Shown here one piece after another: positions 1-10,896 of a stretch of DNA of 59,506 nucleotides. How positions within the stretch are numbered: the stretch's first letter is position 1; each line of letters opens with the position of its first letter. The notes under the pieces were generated by a model. That model did no database searches and was not told the origin of the DNA. It saw only the letters and a program-made list of their open reading frames with translations. The DNA is from Diphasiastrum complanatum (Eukaryota; Streptophyta; Lycopodiopsida; Lycopodiales; Lycopodiaceae), in NCBI GenBank assembly GCA_029204225.1, contig MU833218.1, positions 1 through 59,506 on the forward strand. Reading direction: 5' to 3'. The translations under genes and the position numbers were made by a program.

Positions 1-131
1 GTTGTCTCTGACGCCTAAGTTTCTTTCTACATTCTCTTCGTAATAGAGGATTGCATGGCTGTCTCAGGCCTAATTGTTTCTATGATCTCTCTTTTTTGGC
101 AGTCTAAGACTCCTACACTGATAATATTATT

Positions 132-280
132 CAACACAAAAAGAACAGCTTGCAATCTCCATTCTCTAAGTAATCCATGATCCTGTTTAATAAGAACTTT
201 GTTTTATCAGTTGGCATCAACATCTATCAGAGCCAACAGATTGGCATCAAAGCTGATAATTTTCATTTCACAAACCAACA
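132..280 (+). repeat. 5' LTR remnant of copia-A
   Basis: This stretch matches the end of the 3' LTR (about 4004-4152) with scattered substitutions and ends in the same AACCAACA. The primer-binding site follows three bases later. The (CA)n tract that precedes this part in the 3' LTR is almost absent here. Confidence 0.8.
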
Positions 281-283
281 AAG

Positions 284-295
284 TGGTATCAGAGC
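284..295 (+). promoter_or_regulatory. Primer-binding site of copia-A
   Basis: TGGTATCAGAGC is the standard plant copia primer-binding site, complementary to the 3' end of initiator tRNA-Met. Its position just after the LTR end fixes the element's orientation as plus. Confidence 0.9.
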
Positions 296-404
296 ACTGG
301 TTTATTGGATTACTAGAGTCTAGGATTTATAATAGAACTTAATACGTTCTTGTTCTATAGAGCTAGTTCATTATGTTTGCTGTTCTATCTCTGCTACTCG
401 ATTA

Positions 405-700
405 CAATGGAAGGTTCAACCTCAGAGATCCACTTGATCAACAAATTCCAATGGAGATGACTTCCACATGTGGAAGTTCAAGATGAGGATGATCTTAATC
501 GAGAAGGAGCTTTGGGGTATGTAGATGATTCAATAGCTAGACCGGTAGAACCTGAATTGCTCCCATCATGGGAAACAAAGGATGGTAAAGCACTTGCCAT
601 TATATCCTTAAATATGAAAGACACTCAGATCGCTCACGTATCAATAGCACCACCTCCAAAGAAGCGTGAGATATCCTAACAAGTATCTACGTGACCTTCA
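405..700 (+). pseudogene. gag remnant of copia-A
   Basis: The start of a copia capsid reading frame is visible, with a WKFKMRM-type motif near 470-490 in one frame and an acidic, tryptophan-containing stretch continuing to 679 in another. A frameshift separates the two. The rest of gag, the zinc knuckle and the protease are missing before integrase sequence begins near 770. Confidence 0.65.
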
Positions 701-769
701 GATGTATCGACTCATCTCTTTCTAAGGAAGAAGGTTCTTATGATTATGCACTCTCTGTGAGTAAACTCT

Positions 770-1730
770 GATGCTCATGTTTGACATCAAAGACTAGGTC
801 ATTTAAACATGCGTCCAATCTTGTACATGCATCATAACAAATTGGTCAAGGATATGAATATCAATGTTGTTTCTACAGCTAATCAGACTGTCTGTGAAAA
901 TTGTCTACTAGGAAAACAATCTAGAACAAAATTTCCAAGAGGACAAGCCAAAAGAGCAAAGTCCATTATGTCACTAATTCACCAGTGACTTATGTGGTCC
1001 TATGAGCGTACCTTCTTTGGGTCAGGCTCTATATTTCATTACATTTATTGATGACTTCTCTCAGTTCACCAGAGTCATGTTCATAAAGAACAAGTTAGAA
1101 GCGTTCAATTGCTTCGAAGATTTCAAGCAATATGTTGAGAATCAGACTGGTCAGAGAATCAAGGCCCTACGGTTTGATTTAGGGGGAGAGTACCTATCAA
1201 ATGAAATGGTGGACTACTTAATATCATATGGCGTGCACTATCAGTTCACAGATAGCTACACTCCACAGTGGAATGGTGTAGCTGAGCGAAAGAACTGAAC
1301 ACTATTGGAAGTTGCACGATCCATGACTGTCAACACTCAATTACCTCAGAACTTTTGGGCTTTTACAGCCTGCTATCTGCAAAATTATTCCAGCACAAAG
1401 GCAGTCGACTCCAAGACACCCTTTGAAGCCTACTACAGCTACAAACAAAGTCTAAAACATTTACATATATTCGGATGTCGCTGTTATGCTCAAATTTCAT
1501 CTGATCTAAGTATATCTTTATCGGCTATTCAATGTCACACAAGGCATATCGTATCTATAATATTGATAAAGGTCATATCTCAGTCAACGATGATGTTGTC
1601 TTTCTTGAAGACAAATTTCATGATTTCAAGCAGAAGCAGCCATCGATGGGCCTAGACCCACGATTGTTCAACCACAAGCTGAAGCTATCCCAGTCATTTA
1701 CCCAGGAAAAACATCCACTCAAGCACCTGT
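770..1730 (+). pseudogene. GAG-pre-integrase and integrase of copia-A
   Basis: From about 770 there is a pre-integrase segment with the H-x-R-LGH-like and CENCLLGKQ zinc-finger pattern. The integrase core follows at 1002-1298 and contains FIDDFS, a RFDLGGEY variant of the usual RSDNGGEY, and NGVAERKN, which supply the three acidic catalytic positions. A stop codon follows ERKN and the C-terminal part continues to about 1655 in the next frame, ending in a frameshifted tail. It cannot encode a complete integrase. Confidence 0.85.
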
Positions 1731-1855
1731 AGTTTGAAGGTCTGCAAGACACACGACAACAACCTGATCGTTTTGTCCCTCAGGCGTTCATCAGTGATGA
1801 TGAACCTACCACTGTTGCAGAAGCACTTTCAGTGCCCGATGCAGACGAATGAAAA

Positions 1856-2540
1856 GTTGTCATGGATGCTGAGTATCATTCCTAGATGAAGAACAAGATC
1901 TGGAGTCCTCCTATAGGTATTAAACCTATTGACTCAAAATGGATCTTCAAGCTAAAGCTTAAGCCAGATGGATCAATATCCAAATGGAAAGCTCGTTTAG
2001 TGGTTTAAAGGATTTGAGCAAGTTTATGGAATAGATTATACTGACACCTTTAGTCCAGTGGTAAAGCATCAATCTATTCGCACCTTGTTGGCTGTAGTTG
2101 TTGCAGAGGATCTGGACATTCACCAGATGGACGTCCATACATCGTTCCTTCATGGATATACACAAGAAGGCATATTCATTTATCAACCAGAAGGTTACGT
2201 TCTTCAAGGCCAAGAGCATTTGGTATGTAAATTGCACAAGGCACTATATGGCCTCAAGCAAGCTCCCTGGGCCTGGTATGAAAGGATCACCCACTTCTTG
2301 TTGCAGCATAATTTCACTTCTTGCTCCGTAGACTCTATTATATATCTCAAACGAAAGGGGTCAAGCTATGTTATAATAGCATTATATGTTGATGATTCTT
2401 TAATTATCAACAATTCAATGCTGCATGACATCAAGTCTTTGCTTTCATCAAAATTCGAGATGACCGATTTAGGCCCAGTCCATTACCTACTCGGTATGGA
2501 AATTCACAGAGATCGCGCAAGCAAAGGATTACTATAAGAT
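1856..2540 (+). pseudogene. Reverse transcriptase of copia-A
   Basis: A copia reverse transcriptase (RVT_2 family) runs from about 1856. The open stretch 2058-2537 contains the conserved HQMDVHTSFLHG block, the KALYGLKQAPWAWY block and the catalytic YVDD at 2384-2395, followed by the MTDLG block. The N-terminal third (1856-2057) is interrupted by stops and a frameshift, and a stop at 2535 separates it from RNase H. Confidence 0.9.
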
Positions 2541-2720
2541 GTACTTCACAGATATGGCATGGAGTACTGCAAGCCACACCTATGGATCCAAGATCTAAGC
2601 TGTCCAAAGACATGTGCATATCAGTAATAAATGTACATGTATCCTTACCAGTCCATCATAGGATCTATAATGTATTCTATGGTCTGCACATGACCTGATC
2701 TACCATATGCAATAAGCACA

Positions 2721-3178
2721 ATGTCTCAATACATGTCCAATCCAGGCTTACAACACTGGAAAGCTCTGCAAAGAGTACTGAGGTACATTCAAGCTTCAAA
2801 GCACTATGATATGAGCTACAATGGTAATACAGAAGCTACACTCACACTAATCACATATTTAGATTCAGATTGGGCAGGAGACGTGGATACCAAAAAATCC
2901 ACATCAGGTTATATTTGTTTCCTTGCAGGAGGACCCATTTCATGGAACAGCAGAAAGCATAAATGCATTTTGTTGTCCTCTACAGAATCCGGATATGTTG
3001 CAGCTACATCAGCAGTGAAGGAGATAATTTGGCTAAGAAGGCTACTTCAAGATCTGCAATTCCCAACATATCGGTCCAACAATACTCCAGTGCAATACTC
3101 CAATGCGACAATCAGAGCTGCATAGCTCTATCTCTCAACCCACGTACTCATGGTAGAACTAAACACATAGAAGTTTAG
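2721..3178 (+). pseudogene. RNase H of copia-A
   Basis: This is a copia RNase H domain with the DSDWAGD, KSTSGY, WNSRK and SSTESGY blocks (the last is usually SSTEAEY) and the NPRTHGRTKHIEV end. One frameshift near 3120 splits it in two. It lies directly upstream of the polypurine tract, as expected. Confidence 0.88.
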
Positions 3179-3237
3179 TTCCATTTTCTTAGATATGATA
3201 AATCTCAACTGCAGTTCAGATTCATAGCAGTAAGCTT

Positions 3238-3246
3238 AAGGGGGAG
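3238..3246 (+). promoter_or_regulatory. Polypurine tract of copia-A
   Basis: AAGGGGGAG lies immediately before the TGAC that opens the 3' LTR. The same tract is found, on the other strand, at the 3' LTR of copia-C (39247-39255), so the two elements belong to related families. Confidence 0.85.
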
Positions 3247-3520
3247 TGACGGTTGGAGTTTAATCTTACTCCTACTCTTCCTAACTGCCCTCCTTCCTTC
3301 TCTCATTTTTACTCTCTCAAATGAAACCTGTAAAAAATGAACTGTTTTTCAACAGTCTGCATATTTGAGCTGTTTGTTGCAATAGTCTGAATTTTTCTTC
3401 GCAATTTCTGACAAGCAAAAAATCCGACACCCGACACTGTCGCCTTTCCACCTTCGGGCCATCCTGAGCAACTAAGTTTTTTGCGACACTTGTGCTAACT
3501 GTTTTTTTGGCCATTTCAGA

Positions 3521-3727
3521 CACTTCCAAAAATGCGACACTGCATTTTTACATGCAATTTCTAACAGGCGACAAATGCGAAAAATGCGATATTGCATTTT
3601 TAATGCAGTTTTTGACAGGCGACAAATGCAAAAAATGCGACACTACATTTTTTCATGCAGTTTCTGATAGGCAACAAAAGCAAAAAATGCAACATTGCAT
3701 TTTTACACGGGATTTCACATAGGCGAC
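3521..3727 (+). repeat. Tandem repeat, 4 x 51-52 bp, inside the LTR
   Basis: Four consecutive units each end in an AGGCGAC-like motif, at 3572, 3623, 3675 and 3727, so the period is 51-52 bp. Each unit reads roughly AAATGCGACACTGCATTTTT followed by a TGCAATTTCTGACAGGCGAC-like stretch. Related sequence occurs near 26340, 38900 and 48620. Confidence 0.85.
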
Positions 3728-3968
3728 ATTCTGCAGAAATATATAGGATTCCAAGTACAAATTGTCTACGTCTTCACGCTCCAATAACAACTGTTCTAAT
3801 TAGTCAGTTAATCAGTTGTTAAGCGATCTTGTAAATGTAAAGCTAGAATAATACAAGATCTTCCAGTTGCTATATATGTAAATGAGCGATTGAATCGAAT
3901 ATAGATCAGAGAGATAGATCTACGACCAAAATTGGTCTTTCAGTAGCTAACTCCTCAAAGTTAGTGAT

Positions 3969-3971
<3 letters not shown>

Positions 3972-4012
<41 letters not shown>
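3972..4012. repeat. (AC)n microsatellite
   Basis: About 20 uninterrupted AC units within the 3' LTR of copia-A. Confidence 0.98.
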
Positions 4013-4016
<4 letters not shown>

Positions 4017-4152
4017 AATAGCTCGCAGTCTCCGTTCTCTAAGTAATCCACGATCCTGTTAATAAGAACTTTGTTTTATCAGTTGGCATCAACATCTATC
4101 AGAGTCAACAAATTCATATCAAAGCTGATAATTTCCATTTTTCAAACCAACA

Positions 4153-4422
4153 AGAAACTAAGTTTTGGTGAGGGGATTTGATCTCAAACTTGGAAGGGAT
4201 CAAAATACGTATTGTTCACAAGACTTTGAGATTATGTGAAAATCACGTGGTCATGAAAGTAAATCCAAATCGACAATCAATAGTCGAATTGATAGTTGAT
4301 GGTCGACTCAATATTGGCTTCGACAATTCAAGTAGTTTCGACAATTGTTGATTTGATTAGGTTCAATGATTGTCAAGTTGAGGTTTGTCGAGATAATACT
4401 TATTCACAATTTTCATGTATTT
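4153..4422. other. No gene recognised
   Basis: This 270-bp spacer lies between the copia-A LTR and the putative CACTA end. It is rich in short TCGA/TCGACAA words (for example around 4273-4350). No coding similarity is visible. Confidence 0.5.
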
Positions 4423-5937
4423 CACTACAACACTCGTCGTGATTTCCAACGTGATCTTTGACGAATAATCGTGGGTTTAAATTTTTTTTATTTCAATGCG
4501 GGAATCGCAAAATGCGTCGTAATGAGATCGTCGAATTTTGATAGCCACATGATCCATCACAATTCATCACCCATTTAAAATTGGCTCGTCGGACGACTTC
4601 CTTGGATGACAAATGATGGGTGCCAATTGGACGTTAGATTGCGACGTCCGGTTGGAGATCGCAATGTGGCACCTGGATGGACATTGGACTACGACAACCA
4701 ATTCCACATGGCAGTCGATGTTGTCTGAGGTGGCATTCGACATGGTCCGACACATCCAATGGTTGTCAAATTTTGATGCATGTCGGATTTCAACGTTTGT
4801 GAACGTTTTGACAGACAGAGAAATGGCCAAAATCGTCCCGACAGATAAATATTTGTCGGAATCCGACATCCCGAATTGGATTAAAAAAATAAAAAAATGT
4901 AATCCCAAGTTGTTTCTTGGAGTAAATGTTCTTGGAGTGATTGCTTTTCATTTTTGGATCGCATTTAAAAATTGATAAAGAAACAAGCATGAGGTATGTA
5001 CTTTGTATTCCTACATTACTTCATGACACATTATGAATTCCAATACCTTATTACATTGTGTAAAATTGTATTTTGATTTATGACATTGCTTTTTGGAATA
5101 TAACATTGTGCGATGTTTAATTTCATGTGACATATATCACACATTTTGAAATCCGACATTACACATTTTGGATTTCAACTCGGATTCTGACATCGCACAT
5201 ATGACAACGCAATGTAGTGCATTCAATATGTAAACTACATCATACATCATTGAAATTATAAAATGCATTCCACATTTAAAAAAACACAATAACAATATTA
5301 TAAATTGCAATAATATATCAGTAATGTCGATCAATGTATTACAAAGTTGTTGCTTTCACAGTTTCTCTAACTTGATATATTTACAAGTGAACGATAATAT
5401 AGACCTAATTTGCTCATCTAATCTATTCACAGTCGTCGTCGTCATCATGACATCCGCTCTGCATTAACAAGCAAACAAGACAATAATTAATGCTTATGGT
5501 TAAGAGCGAATGTGTTTTTACAATAATATGCAACGAATACAAAATTTATATGTTACAAAAAAAACTTACATGTAGCGGATGACCCTCGCTCTTCAGTTAT
5601 GGACTAATGCATCATAAAATTTTAAGTCATAGTCATAGTCATACTCTTCTTTAGTTGGTAGACATCCACCAACTATCCATTTAATTTAGGTTTAAATTAG
5701 TTTAGAGCTGGAGCTAGACATAATGCATTTAAAAATAAATAAATCAGATGAAATTAACTATTAGAGTTTAGATTATATTACCATGCTTCCTTGCAAGCCT
5801 CCCTTTCCACTTGATCCCAGCTTAGGATTGTCTACTCTTTGCATCCTAGTTGTGGCAGCATCTTTTGAAGTTTGTACTTTTTTAGTGTTTTTGACTCGAC
5901 TTTTACCAAGTTTCAATCGTGTCTTGAACACTGGTGA

Positions 5938-6290
5938 GGTTTGGATGCCACATCTCTATAAGCTCGTCGTAGTGAATCACAACAATGTCTTATCCACAAG
6001 CTCATATGCTTATTTATCTCTTTCATGTCAAACTCCACATCCTGTGGAAATTTTTCATGAAGAGTATTAACAATCCATGATTTAAGTTTTGGAGATTGTT
6101 CGATTCATTTCACAAATATTATATCACCAAAATAATATTGGCATAAAGAATAAATTCTATTTAAAACCACCCTCCCCTTGCGATTTGTGATAATTTTCCC
6201 TTTTGAATCTACATCGTAGTAGGGATTCGTGGAGGACTCTTCTGAATGGGAAGGTAAGGGAGCCACTTGTGAGATCGGTCCCAGCACCCT
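5938..6290 (-). pseudogene. Transposase_24-like (Ptta/En-Spm) second ORF of the CACTA element
   Basis: Read on the minus strand from about 6290 to 5938 this is one frame interrupted by a single stop near 6105. It starts DSKGKIITNRKGRVVL, continues with an aromatic-rich segment, then a SPKLKSWIVNTLHEKFPQD block, and ends LWIRHCCDSLRRAYRD. This order (a 'glycine-x-I' start, a K-x-K-W helix, then a W-R...R-Y-R-D helix) is the pattern of the plant Transposase_24 family found as the second gene of CACTA elements. It lies on the strand opposite to TNP2, which is less usual. The family call is by eye from the pattern only. Confidence 0.5.
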
Positions 6291-6879
6291 TGCCTTGATT
6301 AAGCGTCAAACTTTGCAATTGTGCTTTTGCTTGGGAGTTAATCATGCATAAAAATTTGAAACACAATCTCCATTGCTCTCACCACTGCCAAACCTTGACA
6401 TGATTACTACATTCATAACATATAATACATTACAATAAACCCTAATGTTTGATTGTATAATCTTCATCCAAAAATATATTGAAATGAAGATCAATTACAA
6501 AACTTTAATGCATATTAGAGTTATACTTTCATACTTGTTTTAACAAAAAAATAAATAAATGTGCATTTGTAATCTGCAACAAGAATCATATAAGAATCTA
6601 CATATGAGAATCGTACTATCTAAAAATCAAAACATAAGAATCAACGTCTTTTCAAATTGACTAATTTTTTATTATTTGTGTTTGTACTTGTGCATATATG
6701 TAGTTTATCGCAAGGAGATGAATTACATTCTAGTGATGAAGACACTCTTCAAGTCAACAGAGTAAATGATATACATGTTTGTACGTTGATAAAGAATTTG
6801 TTACTACAAGTTAAATATGACTTGGAATATTATGCTAAAGTGACATATTTTTAATTTTTATTCCTCGTAGAAAAACTAT

Positions 6880-8868
6880 TTTCAAGATAAAATATGGTGC
6901 ACATGCGTCAAGTGTGATGGGCAAAAGATGCGTGAAAGACGCATTGTTAAAAATCATTTGTGAAAATTTGGACAAAAAGACGAGGGTCAACCATCGAATT
7001 TGAAAGACGTTGAGGTTTGTTAACTTTATATGATTGTTTTTTTTATTCTATTATAATGCTTATCACTCTATGCATGTTACTTATTGAATATTTGTTTAAT
7101 GTGTGTAGCCAATAAATTGAGTGCCATTCCACAAAGTTGATTCATCCGTCTTTAGTTACAATCATCATCAAGTTTTGATACACATGGGAGAACAAAGAAT
7201 GAAACAAATTCAAGAGACAAATGCAAATGCACTTGATTCTAATGATGATGAGGTACAACACGATGAAGCAATGCGCAATATGTTTAAATCTTACTTTGAA
7301 ACAAACGTGAATGATGAATTGTCATATTTTTTTTCAAGTTATTGCATAGAATACTTCTGAAAGAAAATGTGATATCTAAAACACGAAAAAAAATGTGAAA
7401 GATCATGAACATGCTTGGGATGGATTACGACACAGTACATGCTGAAAGACCATGTTTTATATAGAGGTGAGCATTCCGAAAAGCTTCAATGTCCAACATG
7501 TAACACTTCACATTATCTAGATGGCGTACAAGGAAATAAAGTGCCACAAAAAGTGTTACAACATTTTTCAATTATCCCATGATTGCAACATTTATTTGAT
7601 GCAAGTCTTTGGCACAACTAATGGATTGGCATGTCAAAAATCAATCCATTGATGATGTGATGTGATTACCAAGTGATTCACCTGCATGGAAACATATTGA
7701 GGACCAATGGCCTGAGTTCAAAAATGAATTTTGTAATTTAAGATTTGGCCTTGTTATGGATGGCATAAATCATTTTAGCGTTCAAGAGTATAAAAATTGG
7801 ACACTTGTTCTTAGTGTTATTGATTCTAGCAAAGTACAAGGCCAAGAACATGGATGTGTATCTTGCACCTTTGGTCGAGGATTGTGCATTCTTTGGAATG
7901 GTATTCATGCCTACAACATTTTGAGATCTATTCAACAAAGGAACTTCATTGTTCGTGGAATTTTAATGTGGACAATGCACGACTACCCTGGATGAAGTGA
8001 ATGTTCAAGTATATATATTGTCATACGAATCAGTTTTGTGAATGCTCAAGTAGATACTATATCCTATGATATCTTGGTTTGAGTACATTTGACTAAGCTT
8101 ATCTCACATTTAGTTTATGAACTATATAGGTTTAACTACATCAGGTTATAACACATGCTGCATATGTAGGCCACATTTGGAAGGTCAACATAGAACAAAT
8201 ATGTGGAAAAAAGTGGTCTACAAAAATCATCACAAATACTTGCCACTTCACTTGATCACCCTTTTCGAAGGTTGAATAGGCCATTTTTTTGGGACAAAGA
8301 GATAATTCGTTAACTACACCACCACCCTTGTGCATGGGAGTAGCAGAATGGCATGAAGAATGTCTTAAACATCATGACGTGAATTTTTCATGGAATGAAA
8401 ACAATTGATGATATGAACCATAAATTACCCTATTGGAGGGCTTTATTAATTAATCATCTCTGGGATCCTATGCACATATTTAAAAACATTGGTGAATCAC
8501 TATGGAACCACATCATTGGCATAAAAGAAAACTTAGCAGCTCGTAAAGATCTACAATCGGCCGATGTGAAAAGACCCTATTGGATTCAGTACATTGAAAG
8601 TGGAGATGAAATTCTACCTAGCGTGCCATGGATTCTCACAAAAGAGCAACTCTTGCATGTTAAATACGTCATAAAACAAATGAGAACTCCAACAGGCTAT
8701 GCCCATTCGTTATACAAATCATTTATCAAATATGGTAACTTAAGAGGATTGAAACTACATGATTGTCATATGGTGTTGCAATTCATACTTCCTCTTTCTA
8801 TTTGAGGTTGTTTCAACGATGACGTACGAAATACACTCTACAAATTATCATCTATAATTGAACTAGAA
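6880..8868 (+). pseudogene. TNP2 transposase of the CACTA element, fragmented
   Basis: The pieces follow TNP2 order. A transposase-associated CxxC-type N-terminus lies at about 6888-6960 (WCTCVKCDGQK). After a plausible intron (7015-7108, GT...TGTAG) comes an acidic stretch at 7121-7360. A YRGEHSEKLQCPTCNTSHY zinc motif is near 7460. A DSPAWKHIEDQWPEF block and LVMDGINHF follow at about 7675-7770. The MDVYLAPLVEDCAFF and MWTMHDYPG blocks near 7850-7990 lie in different frames. Finally 8395-8805 holds LPYWRALLINHLWDPMHIFK, TPTGYAHSLYK and LKLHDCHMVLQ. Stops and frameshifts are numerous, so no functional transposase can be made. The sequence continues to about 8868 beyond a stop. Confidence 0.82.
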
Positions 8869-9370
8869 TGCATTAGTGAAAGCATTAAGGATGTGGAACT
8901 TGTTCAAGTTGTTCTTAATGGCTTGTTGGATGATCATACTAATTTGGTGCAAAGCTTTGCTATTCAAAAGAAATTGCCAAGTATGAAAGATTTGCAAGAG
9001 ATCTTGGTGAATGAGGAGTTTAGGCTTCTATAAAGAGGTGGATCTACTTCTACATCTCAAGTTGAAGAGGAGGAAGCTATGTTCATCAAGGGCAAGTTCA
9101 AGGGCAAAGGAAAAAGCAAGTGGTCAAACAATCAAGATCAAGGTGAGCCTTCTACTTTTGTTGGCAAGAAAAAAGATAGATCCAAGTTAAAATGCTTTAT
9201 TGTGGAGTCAAAAGGCATTTTGCAAGTGATTGCTTCAAGAAGAAAAAAGATCAAGGTGAGCAAACCAATCTAACTTTTGATGAAGATGGTGTTGATAAAC
9301 AAAATTCAAATGATGCTTCTGTTATGTCATCTTGCTTGTTGGCTAATCTCAACGCTTATGTGTCCCAATG
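8869..9370 (+). pseudogene. copia gag fragment fused to TNP2
   Basis: This is a capsid C-terminal part (block VVLNGLLDDHTNLVQSFAI, about 8905-8965) followed by the leucine/glutamate helix that normally precedes the basic linker. A lysine-rich linker (FIKGKFKGKGKSKW) begins at about 9080. A zinc-knuckle sequence near 9190-9240 is broken by a frameshift. It resembles the gag of the L2 element at 42575-43299. There are no flanking LTRs, and its left edge is the abrupt join with TNP2. Confidence 0.75.
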
Positions 9371-9936
9371 AATGGTGTCCATCTGTGACGAACTGTAACA
9401 GTGGTTGACAGACGAAAATTGTATTTAACTTTTCCGGCCAAATATTTTTGTGATTGAGTCAAATATCCTGTCGGACAGAACAACCAATTGTGAGTGGACC
9501 ACAATTACTGCCCGAATACTCTTATGTTGTCTGTCTTTGTACACTCGAGGTTGATTTGACGTCAATAGTTGTAAAATGTAGTTAACTAATCCTTGTAGTT
9601 TAGGAACTTCTTGTCATTCAAAGATATACCTCTCATTCTCTTCATTCTATCTCTTATTTTGGATTGTCATTCTTAGGTTTACCTCTCAATCTCTTTATTC
9701 TCTCCGTTCTCAGCGTGCATACCCGTATTTTTGACTAATGGCTACACATAATCGGAGACCAAGAGGAACCATTGATGCAATCAATATTTGCAATGAAAAA
9801 AATGCAGAAGATCAATGAATACCAAGAATATATCAAAAATATCAATGGATCTTGATGCATCCCTCTGCAAAAGGCTCATTCCAAAAAAGAAAAAAAATCC
9901 GATAACATATATAAAAGCTCTTGGAAAGGCAGGATA
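9371..9936. other. No gene recognised; possible leader of the next frame
   Basis: A T/C-rich stretch (9600-9720, with repeated CTCTCATTCTCTTCATTC-like words) resembles a 5' untranslated region. It is followed by a 26-codon open frame from the ATG at 9738 that ends in a stop near 9816. No recognisable protein similarity. Confidence 0.35.
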
Positions 9937-10427
9937 ATGGATTTCAAAGTATCACCTACCGGTCAATCTATCGCGGAAGTTTTAGTTCAACATGCTTATC
10001 TTCACAATGAACTCAACATTTATGATTTGAATCCAAATGATAGAAGAAAATGCAATTGTAAGTTTTCAGATTTAATTTCATTACAGTTAGCATTTTCTTT
10101 AAATTAAATTTTTCTTGTAATATTTTTGTTGGTTTTGCAGATTTGTATCCATCAAATTTCGTTGAATGGCAAACAGTTCAATCGATTGCAGGAATAATCG
10201 ATGTCATACATTCGGATATCGGTATTTTACAATATAAAGATCGTTCTCCAAAATCACTTTTAGAGTCAGAAATTTTCATGTATGATCACATCTATTTTCT
10301 TGATAAAAATGGTTTAGTTGGTAGATTAGAGCCATATCTTCTACCAGATTTTGCGAGTGAGGAATGGATTTCTTCTGATGCAACAATTTCAAAAAGTTTT
10401 CAATCTAGACTATATATTGATATTTAG
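9937..10427 (+). CDS. Hypothetical protein, two-exon model
   Basis: Not recognised. Exon 1 runs from the ATG at 9937 to 10057. An 83-bp intron (10058-10140) has a GTAAGT donor and a T-rich tract ending TTTTGCAG. Exon 2 runs 10141-10427 to a TAG stop. The phase agrees across the junction and gives 135 residues with no internal stop. The protein has no signal peptide or membrane segment by eye. It is mildly acidic and rich in aromatic and Ile/Leu residues, with a YPSNFVEWQTVQSI segment just after the junction. It lies between TE remnants, so it may belong to a transposon or be a captured host fragment. The intron signals make chance less likely, but no family can be named. Confidence 0.4.
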
Positions 10428-10644
10428 AGTATATTAAAATGTAGCACTGGATCAATGAATAATAGATTAAGTTGGTATCTACCTTTTACTATTTTGTTGA
10501 TTGTTTTCCAAATGCAATGTTTGGAGAACGAAAACAATGTTTATTTGTAAGGACTTTAGTGCTGAAATAATCATCGAGTTGTTGGATGTTGGTTGAGATA
10601 CGAAACAAAATCAGAAAGTTGAGTGCAGAGTATGTTACTCATTA

Positions 10645-10896
10645 ATGACATTTAGATATCACATCAAATATCAAATGCTCACTTTGTTGTTGTATTATAG
10701 AAGATGGATTAAATGCAAAAATGTTTGGAAGCCACTTGATCAAGATTTTGGAATTAACCCTCAAGAGCAACTTCAAATAACCGCGAAAAGAAATGACAAC
10801 ATTCTTGCAATGGTTGAGGTCGAGGAAGATTGGTGTCCCAATCACATTCGACCAGAACTAGACATGTTTCAATTAGATCTACCTCAGTACTATTAA
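10645..10896 (+). CDS. Hypothetical protein fragment
   Basis: Not recognised. This is an 83-residue open frame whose second half (WIKCKNVWKPLDQDFGINP onward, to DLPQYY) has a coding-like amino-acid mix, with tryptophans, an acidic VEVEEDW block and a polar C-terminus. It lies about 220 bp after the two-exon frame in the same direction and could be a further exon or the broken remainder of that gene. Between them the sequence is AT-rich with no clear splice pair. Confidence 0.25.
   Translation: MTFRYHIKYQMLTLLLYYRRWIKCKNVWKPLDQDFGINPQEQLQITAKRNDNILAMVEVEEDWCPNHIRPELDMFQLDLPQYY

Larger units (their letters stand above)
132..4152 (+). mobile_element. Ty1/copia LTR retrotransposon (copia-A), decayed
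   Basis: The order is a 5' LTR remnant, primer-binding site, gag remnant, integrase, reverse transcriptase, RNase H, polypurine tract and 3' LTR, which is the copia order. The reading frames carry several stops and frameshifts, and the part of gag and protease between about 700 and 770 is missing, so the element is dead. Only the last 149 bp of the 5' LTR (132-280) match the 3' LTR. The first 130 bases of the window do not, so the left end is truncated or rearranged rather than merely cut by the window edge. Confidence 0.9.
3247..4152 (+). repeat. 3' LTR of copia-A (906 bp)
   Basis: It begins TGACGGTTGG after the polypurine tract and ends AACCAACA, giving the TG...CA ends of an LTR. It holds a four-unit tandem repeat (3521-3727), an AT-rich ATATATAGG box near 3740 that could be the LTR promoter's TATA box, and a (CA)20 tract. 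Confidence 0.85.
4423..8868 (+). mobile_element. CACTA (En/Spm) DNA transposon remnant
   Basis: The left end is a candidate terminal inverted repeat, CACTACAACA at 4423-4432, followed by short motifs with CGTCG/TCGTGA words typical of CACTA subterminal regions. Inside are a TNP2 transposase in pieces on the plus strand and a Transposase_24-like segment on the minus strand. No matching right terminus (TGTTGTAGTG) was found nearby, and the TNP2 sequence is fused to copia gag near 8869, so the 3' end appears lost. The internal content supports the family well; the exact left end is less certain. Confidence 0.7.

Noticed and set aside
284-295. tRNA gene suggested by tRNA-complementary sequence (also at 41819, 47087, 50487)
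   Set aside because: These are 12-13 base primer-binding sites next to LTRs; no cloverleaf-forming sequence surrounds them.
3521-3727. CRISPR-like array
   Set aside because: The units are directly tandem with no unique spacers and lie inside a plant LTR.
4567-4975. Open frames of 113 and 120 codons on both strands
   Set aside because: They overlap completely, match no family I know, and lie in the subterminal repeat region of the CACTA element.
5213-5225. TGTAGTG as the right end of the CACTA element
   Set aside because: It lies before the transposase genes and lacks the extended match to the left end; a similar TGTTGTAGTG at about 40250 is inside copia-C reverse transcriptase.
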